DNA of 64,000 nucleotides from contig NZ_AQWP01000001.1 in assembly GCF_000375585.1 (NCBI RefSeq), forward strand, positions 820,735 to 884,734. The letters are read 5' to 3'. The stretch comes from Sinorhizobium meliloti 4H41 (lineage in GTDB: Bacteria > Pseudomonadota > Alphaproteobacteria > Rhizobiales > Rhizobiaceae). Below are positions 30,524 to 40,518 of the stretch, piece by piece. The position numbers and the translations under genes are program-made. The notes under the pieces were generated by a model. The model saw nothing but the letters and a program-made list of their open reading frames with translations. It was not told the origin of the DNA and made no database searches. Positions within the stretch are counted from its first letter, which is position 1, and each line of letters starts with the position of its first letter.

Positions 30524-31002
30524 TGGAGGAGGCGCTGACGTGGATCGGGGCGTTGCCCTTCGCTTTGGCGATACGGCGCTCCGCGGTGCTCTACATCTTC
30601 GTGAACGCCGCCCACATACTCTCGATCGGGATAATCGTCGGTTCGATCCTGCCGCTCGACCTGCGGCTGCTCGGCTTCTTCCGCGACGTGCCCATCGGTG
30701 TGGTCGGCCCCTATCTTTCACGCGCGGCTGCGATCGGCATCGCGTTGGCCATCGTCACCGGTTTCTGTCTCTTCAGCGTTCGCCCGGTTGAGTATGCCGG
30801 CAACCCCGCCTTCCTGACGAAGATGACGCTGCTCGCGCTCGGCGTACTCAACGCCGCCATATTGCACTTGACCCCGCAATGGCGCGACGCAATCAAAGGC
30901 GGGCCGCTCTCTCCGAGGGTCCGCCTTTCAGCGCTGCTTTCCATGTCGATCTGGACCGGTGCGGTTCTAGCCGGGCGCTGGATAGGTTTCCTCTCGGAAT
31001 AA
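30523..31002 (+). CDS. four-helix membrane protein (DUF6644/DUF2214-like)
   Basis: 159 residues with four hydrophobic helices (about 22-45, 65-85, 98-115, 132-155). Conserved-looking HILSIGIIVG, FFRDVPIG and RAAAIGIALAIVTGF segments fit the small membrane proteins that accompany DUF6152. Its start overlaps the DUF6152 stop (TGATG). The pair probably forms one functional unit in the envelope; the substrate is unknown. Confidence 0.7.
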   Translation: MEEALTWIGALPFALAIRRSAVLYIFVNAAHILSIGIIVGSILPLDLRLLGFFRDVPIGVVGPYLSRAAAIGIALAIVTGFCLFSVRPVEYAGNPAFLTKMTLLALGVLNAAILHLTPQWRDAIKGGPLSPRVRLSALLSMSIWTGAVLAGRWIGFLSE

Positions 31003-31003
31003 G

Positions 31004-32653
31004 TTACCTGTCGCTCACCGCCCAGCGCGGATTGATCCACGGCTCCTGGTTCGAGCGGGCGAGCGGCTGCTTGCCGAGGATATGATCGGCGGCCTTTTCG
31101 CCGGTCATGATCGAGGGGGCGTTGAGGTTGCCATAGGTGATGTGCGGGAAGATCGAGGAGTCGGCGACACGAAGCCCGTCGACGCCGATAACCCGGGCTT
31201 CGGGGTCGACCACGGCCGTCGGATCGTCCTTCGCCCCCATCTTGCAGGTGCCGCAGGGATGATAGGCGCTTTCGAGATGCTCGCGCAGGAACCCATCGAT
31301 CTCCTCGTCCGTCTGCACCTTTTCGCCGGGCTGGATTTCGGGGCCGCGATAGAGGTCGAAAGCCTTCTGGCCGAAGATCTCGCGCGTCAGCCGAACGCAA
31401 TGGCGGAACTTCTCCCAGTCCTCCGGATGGCTCATATAGTTGAAGCGGATCACCGGGTCGGCCTTGGGATCGGACGAGCGAAGGGTGACGTCACCGCGCG
31501 ACTTGGACAGATTATAGCCGACATGCACCTGGAAGCCGTGCGACTTCGCCGCCGCCTTGCCGTCATAGCTGATCGCCACCGGCAGGAAGTGGTATTGGAT
31601 GTCCGGCTGCTTCACGCCGGGTGCCGAGCGCAGGAAGGCGCAGGACTCGAACTGGTTGGAAATTCCGAGGCCTCTCTTGAAGAAGAGCCATTGCGCACCG
31701 GCGACGCCCTGCCAGAACCATGGCAGCCAGGAATAGAGTGACACCGGCTTCGTGCTCACCTGTTGGAAATAGAATTCCATGTGGTCCTGCAGGTTCCGGC
31801 CGACGCCGGGTCGGTCGACCTTCACGTCAATTCCCATCTCCTTGAGGTGCGCGGCCGGTCCGATGCCGGAAAGCATCAGCAGCTTCGGCGAATTGAACGA
31901 GGAGGCGGAGACGATCACTTCGCGATTGGCCTTCACCACCTCGATCCGTCCGCCCCGCTCGATCTCCACGCCCGTCGCCCGGCCGTTCTCGATCACGACC
32001 TTGCGGGCGAAGCAACGGATGAGCTCGACATTCGGACGTTTGAGGGCCGGCCTCAGATAGGCGGAAGCGGCCGACCAGCGGCGGCCCTGCCACGTCGTCT
32101 GCTCCATCAGCCCGAAGCCCTCCTGCTTCGAGCCGTTATAGTCCTCGGTGACTTCGAAGCCGGCCTCTTTTCCCGCTTCGATGAAGGCGTGGAAAAGGGG
32201 ATTCTTGACCGGGCCGCGCTTGACGTGCAGCGGCCCGTCGGTGCCGCGCCAGCCCTCTTCGCCGCCATGCGAATGCTCCATCCGCTTGTAATAGGGCAGC
32301 ACGTCCGCATAGGCCCAGCCTTTGGCGCCGAGTTCCTCCCAGCGGTTGAAGTCTTCCGAATGGCCCCGGACATAGACCATGCCGTTGATCGAGGAGGAGC
32401 CGCCGATCACCTTGCCGCGCGGCGCGGTGATGCGCCGGTTGTTGAGGTTCGGCTCGGGTTCGGAGAGATAGCCCCAATTATAGCGGTTCATGTTCATCGG
32501 CCAGGCAAGCGCCGCCGGCATCTGGATGAACGGGCCGACATCGGAGCCGCCGAACTCGAGCACGATGACCGAATTCCTGCCGTCTTCCGACAGGCGATAG
32601 GCGAGCGCCGAGCCCGCCGAGCCGGAACCGATGATGACGAAATCTGCCTGCAT
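31004..32653 (-). CDS. betA: choline dehydrogenase
   Basis: 549 residues, GMC oxidoreductase. The FAD-binding fold starts at residue 5, [16 protein letters not shown], with the second GMC signature [18 protein letters not shown] and C-terminal catalytic HPCGTCKMG and [13 protein letters not shown]. It oxidises choline to betaine aldehyde. Last gene of betICBA. Its 3' end touches the gene at 31002 convergently. A mosaic repeat lies in the gap to betB. Confidence 0.95.
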   Translation of the reverse strand: MQADFVIIGSGSAGSALAYRLSEDGRNSVIVLEFGGSDVGPFIQMPAALAWPMNMNRYNWGYLSEPEPNLNNRRITAPRGKVIGGSSSINGMVYVRGHSEDFNRWEELGAKGWAYADVLPYYKRMEHSHGGEEGWRGTDGPLHVKRGPVKNPLFHAFIEAGKEAGFEVTEDYNGSKQEGFGLMEQTTWQGRRWSAASAYLRPALKRPNVELIRCFARKVVIENGRATGVEIERGGRIEVVKANREVIVSASSFNSPKLLMLSGIGPAAHLKEMGIDVKVDRPGVGRNLQDHMEFYFQQVSTKPVSLYSWLPWFWQGVAGAQWLFFKRGLGISNQFESCAFLRSAPGVKQPDIQYHFLPVAISYDGKAAAKSHGFQVHVGYNLSKSRGDVTLRSSDPKADPVIRFNYMSHPEDWEKFRHCVRLTREIFGQKAFDLYRGPEIQPGEKVQTDEEIDGFLREHLESAYHPCGTCKMGAKDDPTAVVDPEARVIGVDGLRVADSSIFPHITYGNLNAPSIMTGEKAADHILGKQPLARSNQEPWINPRWAVSDR

Positions 32654-32681
32654 GAGCGTGGTCTTTCTTGCTTCTGGGATG

Positions 32682-32805
32682 GCCCCTCAATCCGGCTGCC
32701 GCCGCCTTCTCCCGCGCGCGAGGGAAAGAGGGATATGCCGCGCCGGTCCCCTCTCCCCGCGCGGGGAGAGGGTTAGTCCTCGGGTCAAACCCGAGGAGAG
32801 GGCAT
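32682..32805. repeat. RIME-like element in the betB-betA gap
   Basis: GGCCCCTCAATCCGGCTGCCGCC and CTCTCCCCGCGCGGGGAGAGGG (two inverted halves) resemble 2221-2341. A second part, GTCCTCGGGTCAAACCCGAGGA, forms an internal hairpin and matches 35924-35950. It lies inside a transcribed operon. Confidence 0.75.
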
Positions 32806-32816
32806 AACTGCAAAGC

Positions 32817-34280
32817 TCAGTACGGCGCCTCGACCGGCCCCATGCCGACATAGACGGTCTTGAGCTCGGTATAGTGGTTCAGCGCCGCGACCGAATTCTC
32901 GCGTCCGAAGCCCGACTGCTTGGACCCGCCGAAGGGGATCTCTACCGGGCAGAGATTATAGGTGTTGATCCAGAGCGTGCCGGCCTCGAGCCGGTCGGCG
33001 ACCCGGTGGGCGCGGGTGAGGTCAGCGGTGAAGACACCGGCCGATAGGCCGAACTCCGTGGCGTTGGCGCGTGCGATGACTTCCGCCTCGTCGTCGAAGT
33101 CGAGCACGCACATGACCGGTCCGAAGATTTCTTCCCGAGCGATCGTCATACCGTCGGTGACGTCGGCGAAGACGGTCGGCTGGATATAGGTGCCTTCGCC
33201 GCTCACATTGTTGGGAATGCCGCCGCCGGTGACGAGGCGCGCCCCTTCCGCTCTGCCCTTCTCGATATAGGAGAAGACCTTGTCGCGTTGCGCCGCCGAG
33301 ACCATCGGCCCAAGCTGCGTCGTCTCGTCCAGGGGGTCGCCGATGACGATGGCTTCGGTACGTTCCTTGAGACGGGCGAGGAAGGGCTCCTTGATCTTCT
33401 TCTGCACGAAGACGCGGGTACCGTTGGAGCAGACCTGGCCGGTCGAGTAGAAATTGCCGAGCATGGCACCGCCGATCGCGCTTTCGAGATCGGAATCCTC
33501 GAACACGATCAGAGGCGACTTGCCGCCGAGCTCCATGGTGACGTGCTTGAGTTCGGCGGCGGCGGCGCCGGCCACCTTCTTTCCGGTCGGCACGGAGCCT
33601 GTGAGCGACACCTTTGCGACGTCCGGATGGTTGACGAGGAGCGGGCCCGTCGCGCGGTCGCCCTGAATGACGTTGAAGAGGCCCTTCGGCAGACCCGCTT
33701 CGATGAGGATCTCGGCGATCTTAAGTGCGCCGAGCGGGGTGTTTTCCGAAGGCTTGAACACCATCGCATTGCCGGCGACGAGCGCAGGCGCACCCTTCCA
33801 GCAGGCGATCTGCTGCGGGTAGTTCCAGGCGCCGATGCCGACGCAGACGCCGAGCGGCACCCGCTTGGTATAGGCAAAGTCGCCACCGAGCGGGATATAA
33901 TCGCCGTTGAGTGCGGCGGGCGCGACGCCGCCGAAAAATTCGAAACTGTCGGCACCGGACGTCGGGTCGGCAACGATGGTTTCCTGGATCGGCTTGCCGG
34001 TGTCGAGCGTTTCGAGTTCGGAGAGTTCCCGGTTGCGCTGCCGCATGATTTCGGCGGCCCGCTTCAGGACACGCCCGCGCGCGGTCGGGCTCATCGCCGC
34101 CCATTCCGGCTGCGCGCGCTTCGCCGCTGCGATCGCCTTTTCGACGATCGAAGGCGTTGCCGCGTGGAGGCGGGCGATGACTTCGCCGGTCGCCGGATAG
34201 ATGCTCTCGATCACCGTGCCGCCGGTGTCCTCGACATATTCGCCGTCGATGAAGTGCGAGGCTTTCGGTTGGGCTCTCAT
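32817..34280 (-). CDS. betB: betaine aldehyde dehydrogenase
   Basis: 487 residues, NAD(P)-dependent aldehyde dehydrogenase. The catalytic pair is Glu in MELGGKSP and Cys in [23 protein letters not shown] and GAWNYPQQ are cofactor-site segments. It produces glycine betaine, the osmoprotectant. The start lies 2 bases after the betC stop with GGAGA in the betC end, so translation is coupled. Confidence 0.95.
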   Translation of the reverse strand: MRAQPKASHFIDGEYVEDTGGTVIESIYPATGEVIARLHAATPSIVEKAIAAAKRAQPEWAAMSPTARGRVLKRAAEIMRQRNRELSELETLDTGKPIQETIVADPTSGADSFEFFGGVAPAALNGDYIPLGGDFAYTKRVPLGVCVGIGAWNYPQQIACWKGAPALVAGNAMVFKPSENTPLGALKIAEILIEAGLPKGLFNVIQGDRATGPLLVNHPDVAKVSLTGSVPTGKKVAGAAAAELKHVTMELGGKSPLIVFEDSDLESAIGGAMLGNFYSTGQVCSNGTRVFVQKKIKEPFLARLKERTEAIVIGDPLDETTQLGPMVSAAQRDKVFSYIEKGRAEGARLVTGGGIPNNVSGEGTYIQPTVFADVTDGMTIAREEIFGPVMCVLDFDDEAEVIARANATEFGLSAGVFTADLTRAHRVADRLEAGTLWINTYNLCPVEIPFGGSKQSGFGRENSVAALNHYTELKTVYVGMGPVEAPY

Positions 34281-34281
34281 C

Positions 34282-35820
34282 TCATTCTCCTCGCGGATAG
34301 CGTTTGGACTCCTCGAGATTGTCGAGGTTCATGTGATTGCGCATGTATCGCTCCGATGCCTTTTGCAGCGGCTGGTGATCCCAGGGGTAATAGGCGCCGT
34401 TTCTCAGCGCCTCGTAGACGACCCAGCGGCGGGCCTGGCTTTCGCGCACGGCAGCATCGAAGGCCTGCATGTCCCAATGGGCGGCGCGCATGTCCTGGAA
34501 TGCGGTCAGCGTTGCCTGGTCGACAGGTCCGCGCGGCTTCGCTGCGAGGTTCGTGAGTTCCAGCGGATCGGTCTCGAGGTCGAAGAGCTGGTCCGGATCG
34601 AGTGCGCAGTGGATATATTTCCACTTGCCCTCGCGAATGGCGACCAACGGCGCATAGGAGGCCTCGGCCGCATATTCCATCAGCACCGGTTCGGTGCGCT
34701 CGACGCCGTTGACCATCGGCACGAGGCTGACGCCATCGGTCCAGGGCTTCACTTCCTCGAGCGAAATGCCGGCGAGGTCCGCAAGCGTCGGCGTCACGTC
34801 GAGATTGGAGGTCGGCGTCAGATGCAGGCCGGGTGCGATACCGGGGCCGGCAATCATCAGCGGCACGCGCGCCGAGCCTTCGAAGAAGTTCATCTTGAAC
34901 CAGAGGCCGCGTTCGCCGAGCATGTCGCCGTGGTCGGAACAGAAAAGGATGAGCGTCTCATCGAGCATCCGCGTCCGCGTGAGGGTGTCGACCAGTTCGC
35001 CGACCTTCTCGTCGAGATAGGAGATGTTGGCGAAATAGGCGCGGCGAGAGCGGCGGACATTCTCCTCCGTCAGCTCGAAGTTCCGGTAATCGCAGGACAG
35101 CATGATGCGCTGCGAATGCGGGTCCTGCTCGTCGAGGGGGATAGGGTCGACCTCGGGCGTGAGGTGCTCGCAATCTTCGTAGAGGTCCCAGAATTTGCGC
35201 CGCGCGACATAGGGGTCGTGCGGATGGGTAAAGGAGACGGTGAGGCACCAGGGGCGCCGGCTCGCATCGTCGTTTTCCCGCGAAAGCTGGTAGAGTTTCT
35301 GGTTGGCGAGGAATGCCACCTCGTCGTCGTATTCCATCTGGTTGGTGATCTCGGCGACCCCGGCGCCGGTGACGGAGCCGAGATTGTGATACCACCAGTC
35401 GATGCGCTCGCCCGGCTTGCGGTAATCCGGCGTCCAGCCGAAATCGGCCGGATAGATGTCGGTCGTCAGCCGCTCCTCGAAGCCGTGCAGCTGGTCCGGT
35501 CCGACGAAATGCATCTTGCCGGAAAGCGCGGTGTAATAGCCGGCCCGGCGCAGGTGATGTGCATAGGTCGGGATCGACGACTGGTACTCGGCGGCATTGT
35601 CATAAACCCGCGTGCGGCTCGGCAATTGCCCGGCCATGAAGGATGCTCGGGCTGGGGCACATAGTGGCGACGAGGTGTAGTTGTTGCGGAAACGGGCCGA
35701 TCGCTTGGCCAGCGCCTTCAGGTTGGGCGCGTGCAGGAAGTCTGCAGGCCCGTCCGGAAAAAGCTTTCCGTTCAGCTGGTCCACCATGATGATCAGAATA
35801 TTCGGCTTCCCGGTGGTCAC
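34282..35820 (-). CDS. betC: choline-sulfatase
   Basis: 512 residues. Hydrolyses choline-O-sulfate to choline, the first step of this rhizobial pathway. The metal site is IMVDQLNGK near the N-terminus, and the formylglycine motif is CAPAR with Cys54 as the modified residue. KMHFVGPDQ and HPHDPY further fit. A sulfatase-modifying enzyme is required from elsewhere. It is the second gene after betI. Confidence 0.95.
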   Translation of the reverse strand: MTTGKPNILIIMVDQLNGKLFPDGPADFLHAPNLKALAKRSARFRNNYTSSPLCAPARASFMAGQLPSRTRVYDNAAEYQSSIPTYAHHLRRAGYYTALSGKMHFVGPDQLHGFEERLTTDIYPADFGWTPDYRKPGERIDWWYHNLGSVTGAGVAEITNQMEYDDEVAFLANQKLYQLSRENDDASRRPWCLTVSFTHPHDPYVARRKFWDLYEDCEHLTPEVDPIPLDEQDPHSQRIMLSCDYRNFELTEENVRRSRRAYFANISYLDEKVGELVDTLTRTRMLDETLILFCSDHGDMLGERGLWFKMNFFEGSARVPLMIAGPGIAPGLHLTPTSNLDVTPTLADLAGISLEEVKPWTDGVSLVPMVNGVERTEPVLMEYAAEASYAPLVAIREGKWKYIHCALDPDQLFDLETDPLELTNLAAKPRGPVDQATLTAFQDMRAAHWDMQAFDAAVRESQARRWVVYEALRNGAYYPWDHQPLQKASERYMRNHMNLDNLEESKRYPRGE

Positions 35821-35884
35821 TTGATCGTTTCCTCGTGGTTCGAATTCTTGCTTCGTCTTGCTTGGCCGGTCGGCGATTGTCAGC

Positions 35885-35955
35885 TGCGGCTGCCGCCACC
35901 TTCTGCCCGCCGGGAGGGAGGGGCTAATCCTCGGAGCAAACCCGGGGAGGGGAGC
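35885..35955. repeat. RIME-like element overlapping the betI stop
   Basis: TGCGGCTGCCGCCACCTTCTGCC followed by GGAGGGAGGGGCTAATCCTCGGAGCAAACCCGGGGAGGGG, which matches the second half of 32682-32805. The betI stop codon (35924-35926) is inside it, so the last residues of BetI are encoded by the repeat. Confidence 0.65.
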
Positions 35956-36544
35956 CTTTCCCGTCGCTCGCCCTCAGATGCGCATTCACGTAATCTTCCG
36001 TGAGCGCCACCGAGGCTTCGATGCTGATCGGCGCCGATTTCAAACTTTGCCGGATGTAGAGCCCGTCGATCATCGCAGCGGCGCCCTCGGCGATGCGTTC
36101 CGCGTCATCTGCCGGGCAGAGCGCTCTCAGACCCGCGAGCAGGTTTGAGCGCAGCCGCCGCGCATAGATCACCAGCAGCCGCCGCACTTCCTCCGACCGT
36201 TGCGCCTCCGAATAGAAGGCGAGCCAGGCTGCGACCGTCTCCGGCGCGAACTGATCGGCGCGAAAACTCACGCTGATCAGAGCACTCACCTTTGCGCGCG
36301 GCGTCGAGGCCGCCTTCATCGCAGACACGGCGTCGTCGCGCAGCTTGCCGAGAAGGCTGCGGATGGTGGCGATCAGCAACTGTTCCTTGCTGCCGAAATA
36401 GTGATGCGCGAGCGCGGGCGAAACGCCGGCCGTCCGCGCGATATCCGACATGGTGACCGCGAGCGTCCCTTGGTCGCCGATCACGCGCAGCGCCGCATCG
36501 ACCAGCGCCTTGCGGCGCACCGGCTCCATTCCGACCTTGGGCAT
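35924..36544 (-). CDS. betI: TetR-family repressor of choline genes
   Basis: 206 residues. N-terminal helix-turn-helix (about 12-55) with TLAVTMSDIARTAGVSPALAHHYFGSKEQL, the BetI signature. It represses bet genes until choline is present. A perfect inverted repeat at 36574-36593 lies just upstream. The final ~10 residues (GSPPRVCSED) are encoded in a repeat element, so they are probably not conserved. First gene of betICBA. Confidence 0.95.
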   Translation of the reverse strand: MPKVGMEPVRRKALVDAALRVIGDQGTLAVTMSDIARTAGVSPALAHHYFGSKEQLLIATIRSLLGKLRDDAVSAMKAASTPRAKVSALISVSFRADQFAPETVAAWLAFYSEAQRSEEVRRLLVIYARRLRSNLLAGLRALCPADDAERIAEGAAAMIDGLYIRQSLKSAPISIEASVALTEDYVNAHLRASDGKGSPPRVCSED

Positions 36545-36573
36545 CTTCGAACTCCTCTGGCTCTAGCTTATTT

Positions 36574-36593
36574 TTGATTGATCCATCAATCAA
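36574..36593. promoter_or_regulatory. BetI-type operator
   Basis: TTGATTGAT-CC-ATCAATCAA, nine matching pairs about a 2-base centre, 30-49 bases upstream of betI. Its place and symmetry fit the BetI operator, so it should give choline-responsive autoregulation of the operon. Confidence 0.85.
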
Positions 36594-36678
36594 TAAAAAA
36601 ATCCTGCGCTTTTCTCTTTCTTTTTGCTTGGAAATCAGCGGGAGGCGTCCATGCGCATAGGCATGACTGGAGGTTGAA

Positions 36679-37227
36679 ATGGTTCACGCGTTCGATCCCG
36701 CCGGCAGAGAGGCCCTTGCCGGAAAATGGGGGTGGTTCGTCGCACTCGGCGTGCTTCTGATCATGTGCGGCGGCATCGCCTTCGGAAACCTGCTGATGGC
36801 GACAGTCGCCTCCGTCTATTACGTCGGTCTCATCATGCTGATCGGCGGCCTGCTCAACCTCGCCCACGCGTTTCAGGTCAAAAACTGGGGGAGTGTCCTT
36901 TACTGGATTTTGAGCGGTGCCTTTTATGCCGCGGCAGGCCTGTTCGCTTTCATCAATCCTGTCCTCGCCTCCTCCGTGCTGACGTTCCTGCTGGCGGTGG
37001 CGCTGATCGCCGCCGGTTGCTCCCGCATCTGGGTAGGGTTCAGGCTTCGGCCTCTTGGAGGCTGGGGGTGGATGGTCATCGGCGGCCTCGTGACCCTGCT
37101 AGCCGGCCTCATCATCGCTGCCGGCTGGCCGGTCGACAGCCTCTGGATACTGGGTCTTTTCCTGGCGGTCGATCTCGTCATGCAGGGGCTGGCCTCGATC
37201 GCCTTCGGGGTTCTCGCTAGGGGCTGA
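36679..37227 (+). CDS. HdeD-family membrane protein
   Basis: 182 residues with six hydrophobic helices over nearly the whole length (GWFVALGVLLIMCGGIAFG, VGLIMLIGGLLNLAHAF, LYWILSGAFYAAAGLF and so on). The DUF308/HdeD organisation and the KWGWFVALG start are typical. In enterics HdeD belongs to acid tolerance; the role here is unknown. GGAGG precedes the ATG by about 6 bases. Confidence 0.85.
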   Translation: MVHAFDPAGREALAGKWGWFVALGVLLIMCGGIAFGNLLMATVASVYYVGLIMLIGGLLNLAHAFQVKNWGSVLYWILSGAFYAAAGLFAFINPVLASSVLTFLLAVALIAAGCSRIWVGFRLRPLGGWGWMVIGGLVTLLAGLIIAAGWPVDSLWILGLFLAVDLVMQGLASIAFGVLARG

Positions 37228-37334
37228 GCAGGCTTTTCCGAAGCTTCATCAAACTTTCACATTCGCGAAAGATTTCGTTGACGCCTGGCTCCGATGCTGG
37301 CGCGCGTTTGTGTGTCCTATCCCTGGAGCCCGGC

Positions 37335-39134
37335 ATGTCGGCCGCCCCCGCAGAAATCCTGTCGCTTCGCCGTTTCGGCGACGACCAGATCGTGACCCTT
37401 GCCAAACTCGTCATCGAAAATGCCCTCCAGCCGATCGTGGAAGCAGCGACCGGGGCGGTGTTCGGCTATGAATCCCTGATGCGCGGTTTCGAGCGCCTGG
37501 GTTTTGCCTCGCCGGTCGAATTGCTCGACAGGGCCGAGAGCGCGGGGCAGTTGCTCGCGCTCGAGCACCTGATCAACAGCCGCGCCGTCGCCGCGTTTGC
37601 CACGCTCCCGGACTTTTCGGTGCGCACGCTCTTTCTCAATTTCGATGCGCGGCTCGTCGGTGCCGAGGGCGACATCGTCGATCGCCTGGTCAACCACTTG
37701 AAGCGTGCGAATATCGCGCCGTCCTCCCTTTGCTTCGAACTGTCGGAACGTTTCGACAGCAGCAAAATGCCTGACTTTTCCGCGCTCGTGCGGCAGCTGC
37801 GGCTTGCGGGATTCAAGCTCGCGATCGACGATTTCGGTGCGGGGTTCAACGGGCTGAAACTGCTCTGCGACCAGCCGGTCGACTATGTGAAGATCGACCG
37901 GCACTTCATCTGCGATATAGACAAGGACTCCCGCAAGCGGCACCTCGTCCGGCATACGGTCAACATGGCCCATGTGCTCGGGTCGCGGGTCATCGCCGAG
38001 GGCGTGGAGACGGAGGCGGAGTTTCTCGTCTGCCGTGATCTCGGTTGCGATCTGATGCAGGGCTACTTCATCGCCCGACCGACGACGCACGTCACGGAGC
38101 TGCAGGCCGTCTACGCTCATCTCGAACCGGCGGCCGGCGCTCGGCGCCCGTCTGCGACCCTTGACGGCATCCTGATCCGCAAGGAGATCGAGCAGCTTCC
38201 GGCAGCGAGGGAGAGCGACGACCTCGATTCCGTGTTCGACCTTTTCCGGCTCAATCCACGCCAGGCTTTCTTTCCGGTCCTGAATGCCAATGGCGAACCG
38301 CGCGGCATCCTGCACGAGTATCACGTCAAGGAGATGATCTATCATCCCTTCGGCCGCGACCTCCTGAAGAACCGCCTCTATCAGCGCCGCATCTCGCATT
38401 TCGTCACGCCGGCGCCGATCGCCGATCTCGACACGCCCGCCGACGAGATGCTCAAGATCTTCGCCGGCATGAACGGGAGCGACTGCGTCATCCTGACGGA
38501 GAACATGCGCTATGCCGGCATTCTCTCCGCTTCGTCGCTCCTGAAGATCATCAACGAGAAGCAGTTGAAGACGGCCCAGGAGCAGAATCCGCTGACGGGC
38601 CTTCCCGGCAATCGCGCGATCCGCGATTATGTCCAGCACGCGATCCTCGATGGCGACCAGGCCCGCTACTTCTGCTACTGCGACTTCGACGATTTCAAAC
38701 CCTTCAACGATACCTACGGCTTCCAGAAGGGGGATCTCGCGATCACGCTCTTTGCGGCGCTCCTGCGGCGCCACTTCATAGGCGAAGGGAAGTTCCTGGG
38801 TCACGTCGGAGGCGACGATTTCTTCGTCGGCATCGACGGTTCCACCGAGGAGGATATACGGGGCGTCCTTTCACGTCTGATCGACGACTTCCGCTCGGAC
38901 GTCCGCCAGCTCTATTCGCCCGAGCATCTGTCGGCGGGACGGATCAGCGGATATGGCCGCGACGGCACCACGAAGGCTTTCCCCCTGATGCGCTGTTCGA
39001 TCGCGGTGCTTTTGCTTCCGGAAGGCCTTGTCCTCTCGGACGGACAGACCGTGAGCAAGCGGATCGCGGAGATAAAGGCGCGCGCCAAGGCGAGCGAAGA
39101 AGGCCTCGTCATGGAGCCCCTCGACCGGACCTGA
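37335..39134 (+). CDS. EAL-CBS-GGDEF-like c-di-GMP protein
   Basis: 599 residues, cytoplasmic. The EAL domain comes first (about 20-255) and keeps the catalytic set: ExLxR (ESLMR), Asn in NFDARL, Glu in ELSER, DD in IDDFGAGFNG, Lys in VKIDRHF and QGYFIARP. A CBS pair follows (about 270-400, FFPVLNANGEPRGILHEYHV). The GGDEF domain (about 430-590) reads GGDDF in place of GGDEF and lacks an RxxD I-site before it. It is therefore probably a phosphodiesterase with a regulatory or weak cyclase domain. ATG 37335 is chosen by homology; longer frames exist. Confidence 0.88.
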   Translation: MSAAPAEILSLRRFGDDQIVTLAKLVIENALQPIVEAATGAVFGYESLMRGFERLGFASPVELLDRAESAGQLLALEHLINSRAVAAFATLPDFSVRTLFLNFDARLVGAEGDIVDRLVNHLKRANIAPSSLCFELSERFDSSKMPDFSALVRQLRLAGFKLAIDDFGAGFNGLKLLCDQPVDYVKIDRHFICDIDKDSRKRHLVRHTVNMAHVLGSRVIAEGVETEAEFLVCRDLGCDLMQGYFIARPTTHVTELQAVYAHLEPAAGARRPSATLDGILIRKEIEQLPAARESDDLDSVFDLFRLNPRQAFFPVLNANGEPRGILHEYHVKEMIYHPFGRDLLKNRLYQRRISHFVTPAPIADLDTPADEMLKIFAGMNGSDCVILTENMRYAGILSASSLLKIINEKQLKTAQEQNPLTGLPGNRAIRDYVQHAILDGDQARYFCYCDFDDFKPFNDTYGFQKGDLAITLFAALLRRHFIGEGKFLGHVGGDDFFVGIDGSTEEDIRGVLSRLIDDFRSDVRQLYSPEHLSAGRISGYGRDGTTKAFPLMRCSIAVLLLPEGLVLSDGQTVSKRIAEIKARAKASEEGLVMEPLDRT

Positions 39135-39213
39135 GCAGCGGATGCACGACGAACTTTCCCGAACGGCAAGAGGGCTATAGGTATAGGCGGAACCGTTTTG
39201 CGAGGATGCCGTC

Positions 39214-40215
39214 ATGACCCTTCCGACAGAAATGACCTATGTGGATCTGCCTGGGCCCGGAGGGCCGGAGAATATGGTGCTGGCGCGGGGGGCGATGCCT
39301 GAGGTCCGGCCCGGCGACATTCTGATCCGCGTCGAAGCCTTCGGCATCAATCGGCCGGACGTCCTGCAGCGCAAGGGAGACTACCCGCTGCCCGCTGGGG
39401 CGAGCCCCATCCTCGGGCTCGAAGTTGCAGGCGAAGTGGTTGCTCTCGGTGAGGGAGCGGCCGGCTTCTCGACCGGCGACAAGGTCTGCGCTCTGGCCAA
39501 TGGCGGCGCTTACGCGGAATATTGCGCCGTTCCCGCCACGCAGGCCCTTCGCTGGCCCAAGGGCTACGATGCCGCGAAGGCGGCAGCCTTGCCGGAGACT
39601 TTCTTCACGGTCTGGGCCAACGTCTTCGACATGGCCCGCCTGAAGGCCGGCGAAACGTTCCTTGTCCATGGAGGATCCAGCGGTATCGGCACGACCGCTA
39701 TCCAGCTTGCCAAGGCATTCGGTGCAGAGGTCTTCGCGACCGCCGGCAACCTTGCGAAGTGCGAGGCCTGCGAGGCACTCGGGGCGAAACGTGCGATCAA
39801 TTATCGCGAGGAGGATTTCAGGGCCGTCGTGCTGGAAGAAACCGGCGGTCGCGGAGTCGACGTCATTCTCGACATGGTGGGCGGGCGCTACTTCGAGCGC
39901 AACATCGGCAGCCTGGCCAAGGACGGCCGCCTGTCGATCATCGCCTTCCTCGGCAGCGCCCGGGTGGAGGACGCCAACATTGCGCCAATTCTCATGAAGC
40001 GCCTGCAGATAATGGGTTCGTTGCTCCGGCCGCGCACCGCCGCCGAGAAGCAGGCAATCCGCGACGGGCTGGCGGAAAAGGTCTGGCCGCTGCTGGAAGG
40101 GGGCGAAGTTGCGCCGGTCATCCAGGCGATCCTGCCCTTCGCCGAGATTGCCGGCGCTCATCGGCTGATGGAGCAGGGCGATCATATCGGCAAGATCGTG
40201 ATGCGGATCGGGTAG
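39214..40215 (+). CDS. NAD(P)H-quinone oxidoreductase, zinc-free MDR family
   Basis: 333 residues of the medium-chain dehydrogenase fold without zinc ligands. The quinone-reductase start ([33 protein letters not shown]) and the NADPH fold [20 protein letters not shown] (about 149-168) match PIG3/quinone reductases. It transfers electrons from NADPH to quinones. No partner gene adjoins. Confidence 0.9.
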   Translation: MTLPTEMTYVDLPGPGGPENMVLARGAMPEVRPGDILIRVEAFGINRPDVLQRKGDYPLPAGASPILGLEVAGEVVALGEGAAGFSTGDKVCALANGGAYAEYCAVPATQALRWPKGYDAAKAAALPETFFTVWANVFDMARLKAGETFLVHGGSSGIGTTAIQLAKAFGAEVFATAGNLAKCEACEALGAKRAINYREEDFRAVVLEETGGRGVDVILDMVGGRYFERNIGSLAKDGRLSIIAFLGSARVEDANIAPILMKRLQIMGSLLRPRTAAEKQAIRDGLAEKVWPLLEGGEVAPVIQAILPFAEIAGAHRLMEQGDHIGKIVMRIG

Positions 40216-40268
40216 CAAAAGACAATAAGACGATGGTCGCCCTTGTATTGGCCCAAAGATCGCTTACG

Positions 40269-40284
40269 TTGGGATTAACGTCAA
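40269..40284. promoter_or_regulatory. imperfect palindrome before the 23-codon ORF
   Basis: TTGGGATTAACGTCAA has the same right half as the perfect palindrome at 51947-51962, with three left-half mismatches; outer CGTTG/CAACG also pair. It is 24-39 bases before the ATG at 40308. Confidence 0.35.
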
Positions 40285-40307
40285 CGAACAGAAAGGAAGG
40301 TGATCCA

Positions 40308-40379
40308 ATGTCTAATGAGATTTCGGACCTCGTAATGGACATGGGAGAGGTGAAGGAGTCGAGGCAGCCCTCGGCCTGA
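40308..40379 (+). CDS. 23-residue peptide with its own ribosome site and terminator
   Basis: MSNEISDLVMDMGEVKESRQPSA. An AGAAAGGAAGGTGAT ribosome site ends a few bases before the ATG, and a strong terminator follows at 40435, so this is a discrete transcription unit. The LVMDMGEVKES segment resembles the D-L-G-x-x-x-E motif common in short leader-like peptides of proteobacterial RiPP genes, including lasso-like precursors. Neither a processing enzyme nor a core region with Cys or Ser/Thr clusters is nearby, so that is only an inference. It could also be a small regulatory peptide. Confidence 0.45.
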   Translation: MSNEISDLVMDMGEVKESRQPSA

Positions 40380-40434
40380 TAGCCGCCTTCCTTGGGGTCT
40401 CAGCACCCGGCCATTGTGAGGCCAAAGCTCATGG

Positions 40435-40462
40435 AAGGGCCGCCGCAGGGCGGCCCTTTTCC
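40435..40462 (+). terminator. terminator of the 23-codon ORF
   Basis: AAGGGCCGCC, loop GCAG, GGCGGCCCTT (40435-40458): a perfect 10-bp stem followed by TT then CC. It ends the transcript that carries the 23-residue peptide. Confidence 0.85.
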
Positions 40463-40466
40463 TATG

Positions 40467-40518
40467 GAACGGGATGGGAAAAGTGCGTGCGGTTTTCCGC
40501 CCGCGTGCCATCCCCTCA
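40467..40518. repeat. mosaic repeat copy
   Basis: GAAAAGTGCGTGCGGTTTTCCGCCCGCG bounded by GGGATGG (40471-40477) and CCATCCC (40508-40514). The core equals those at 13866 and 50035. The 3' end reaches the stop of the DUF3750 gene. Confidence 0.8.
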
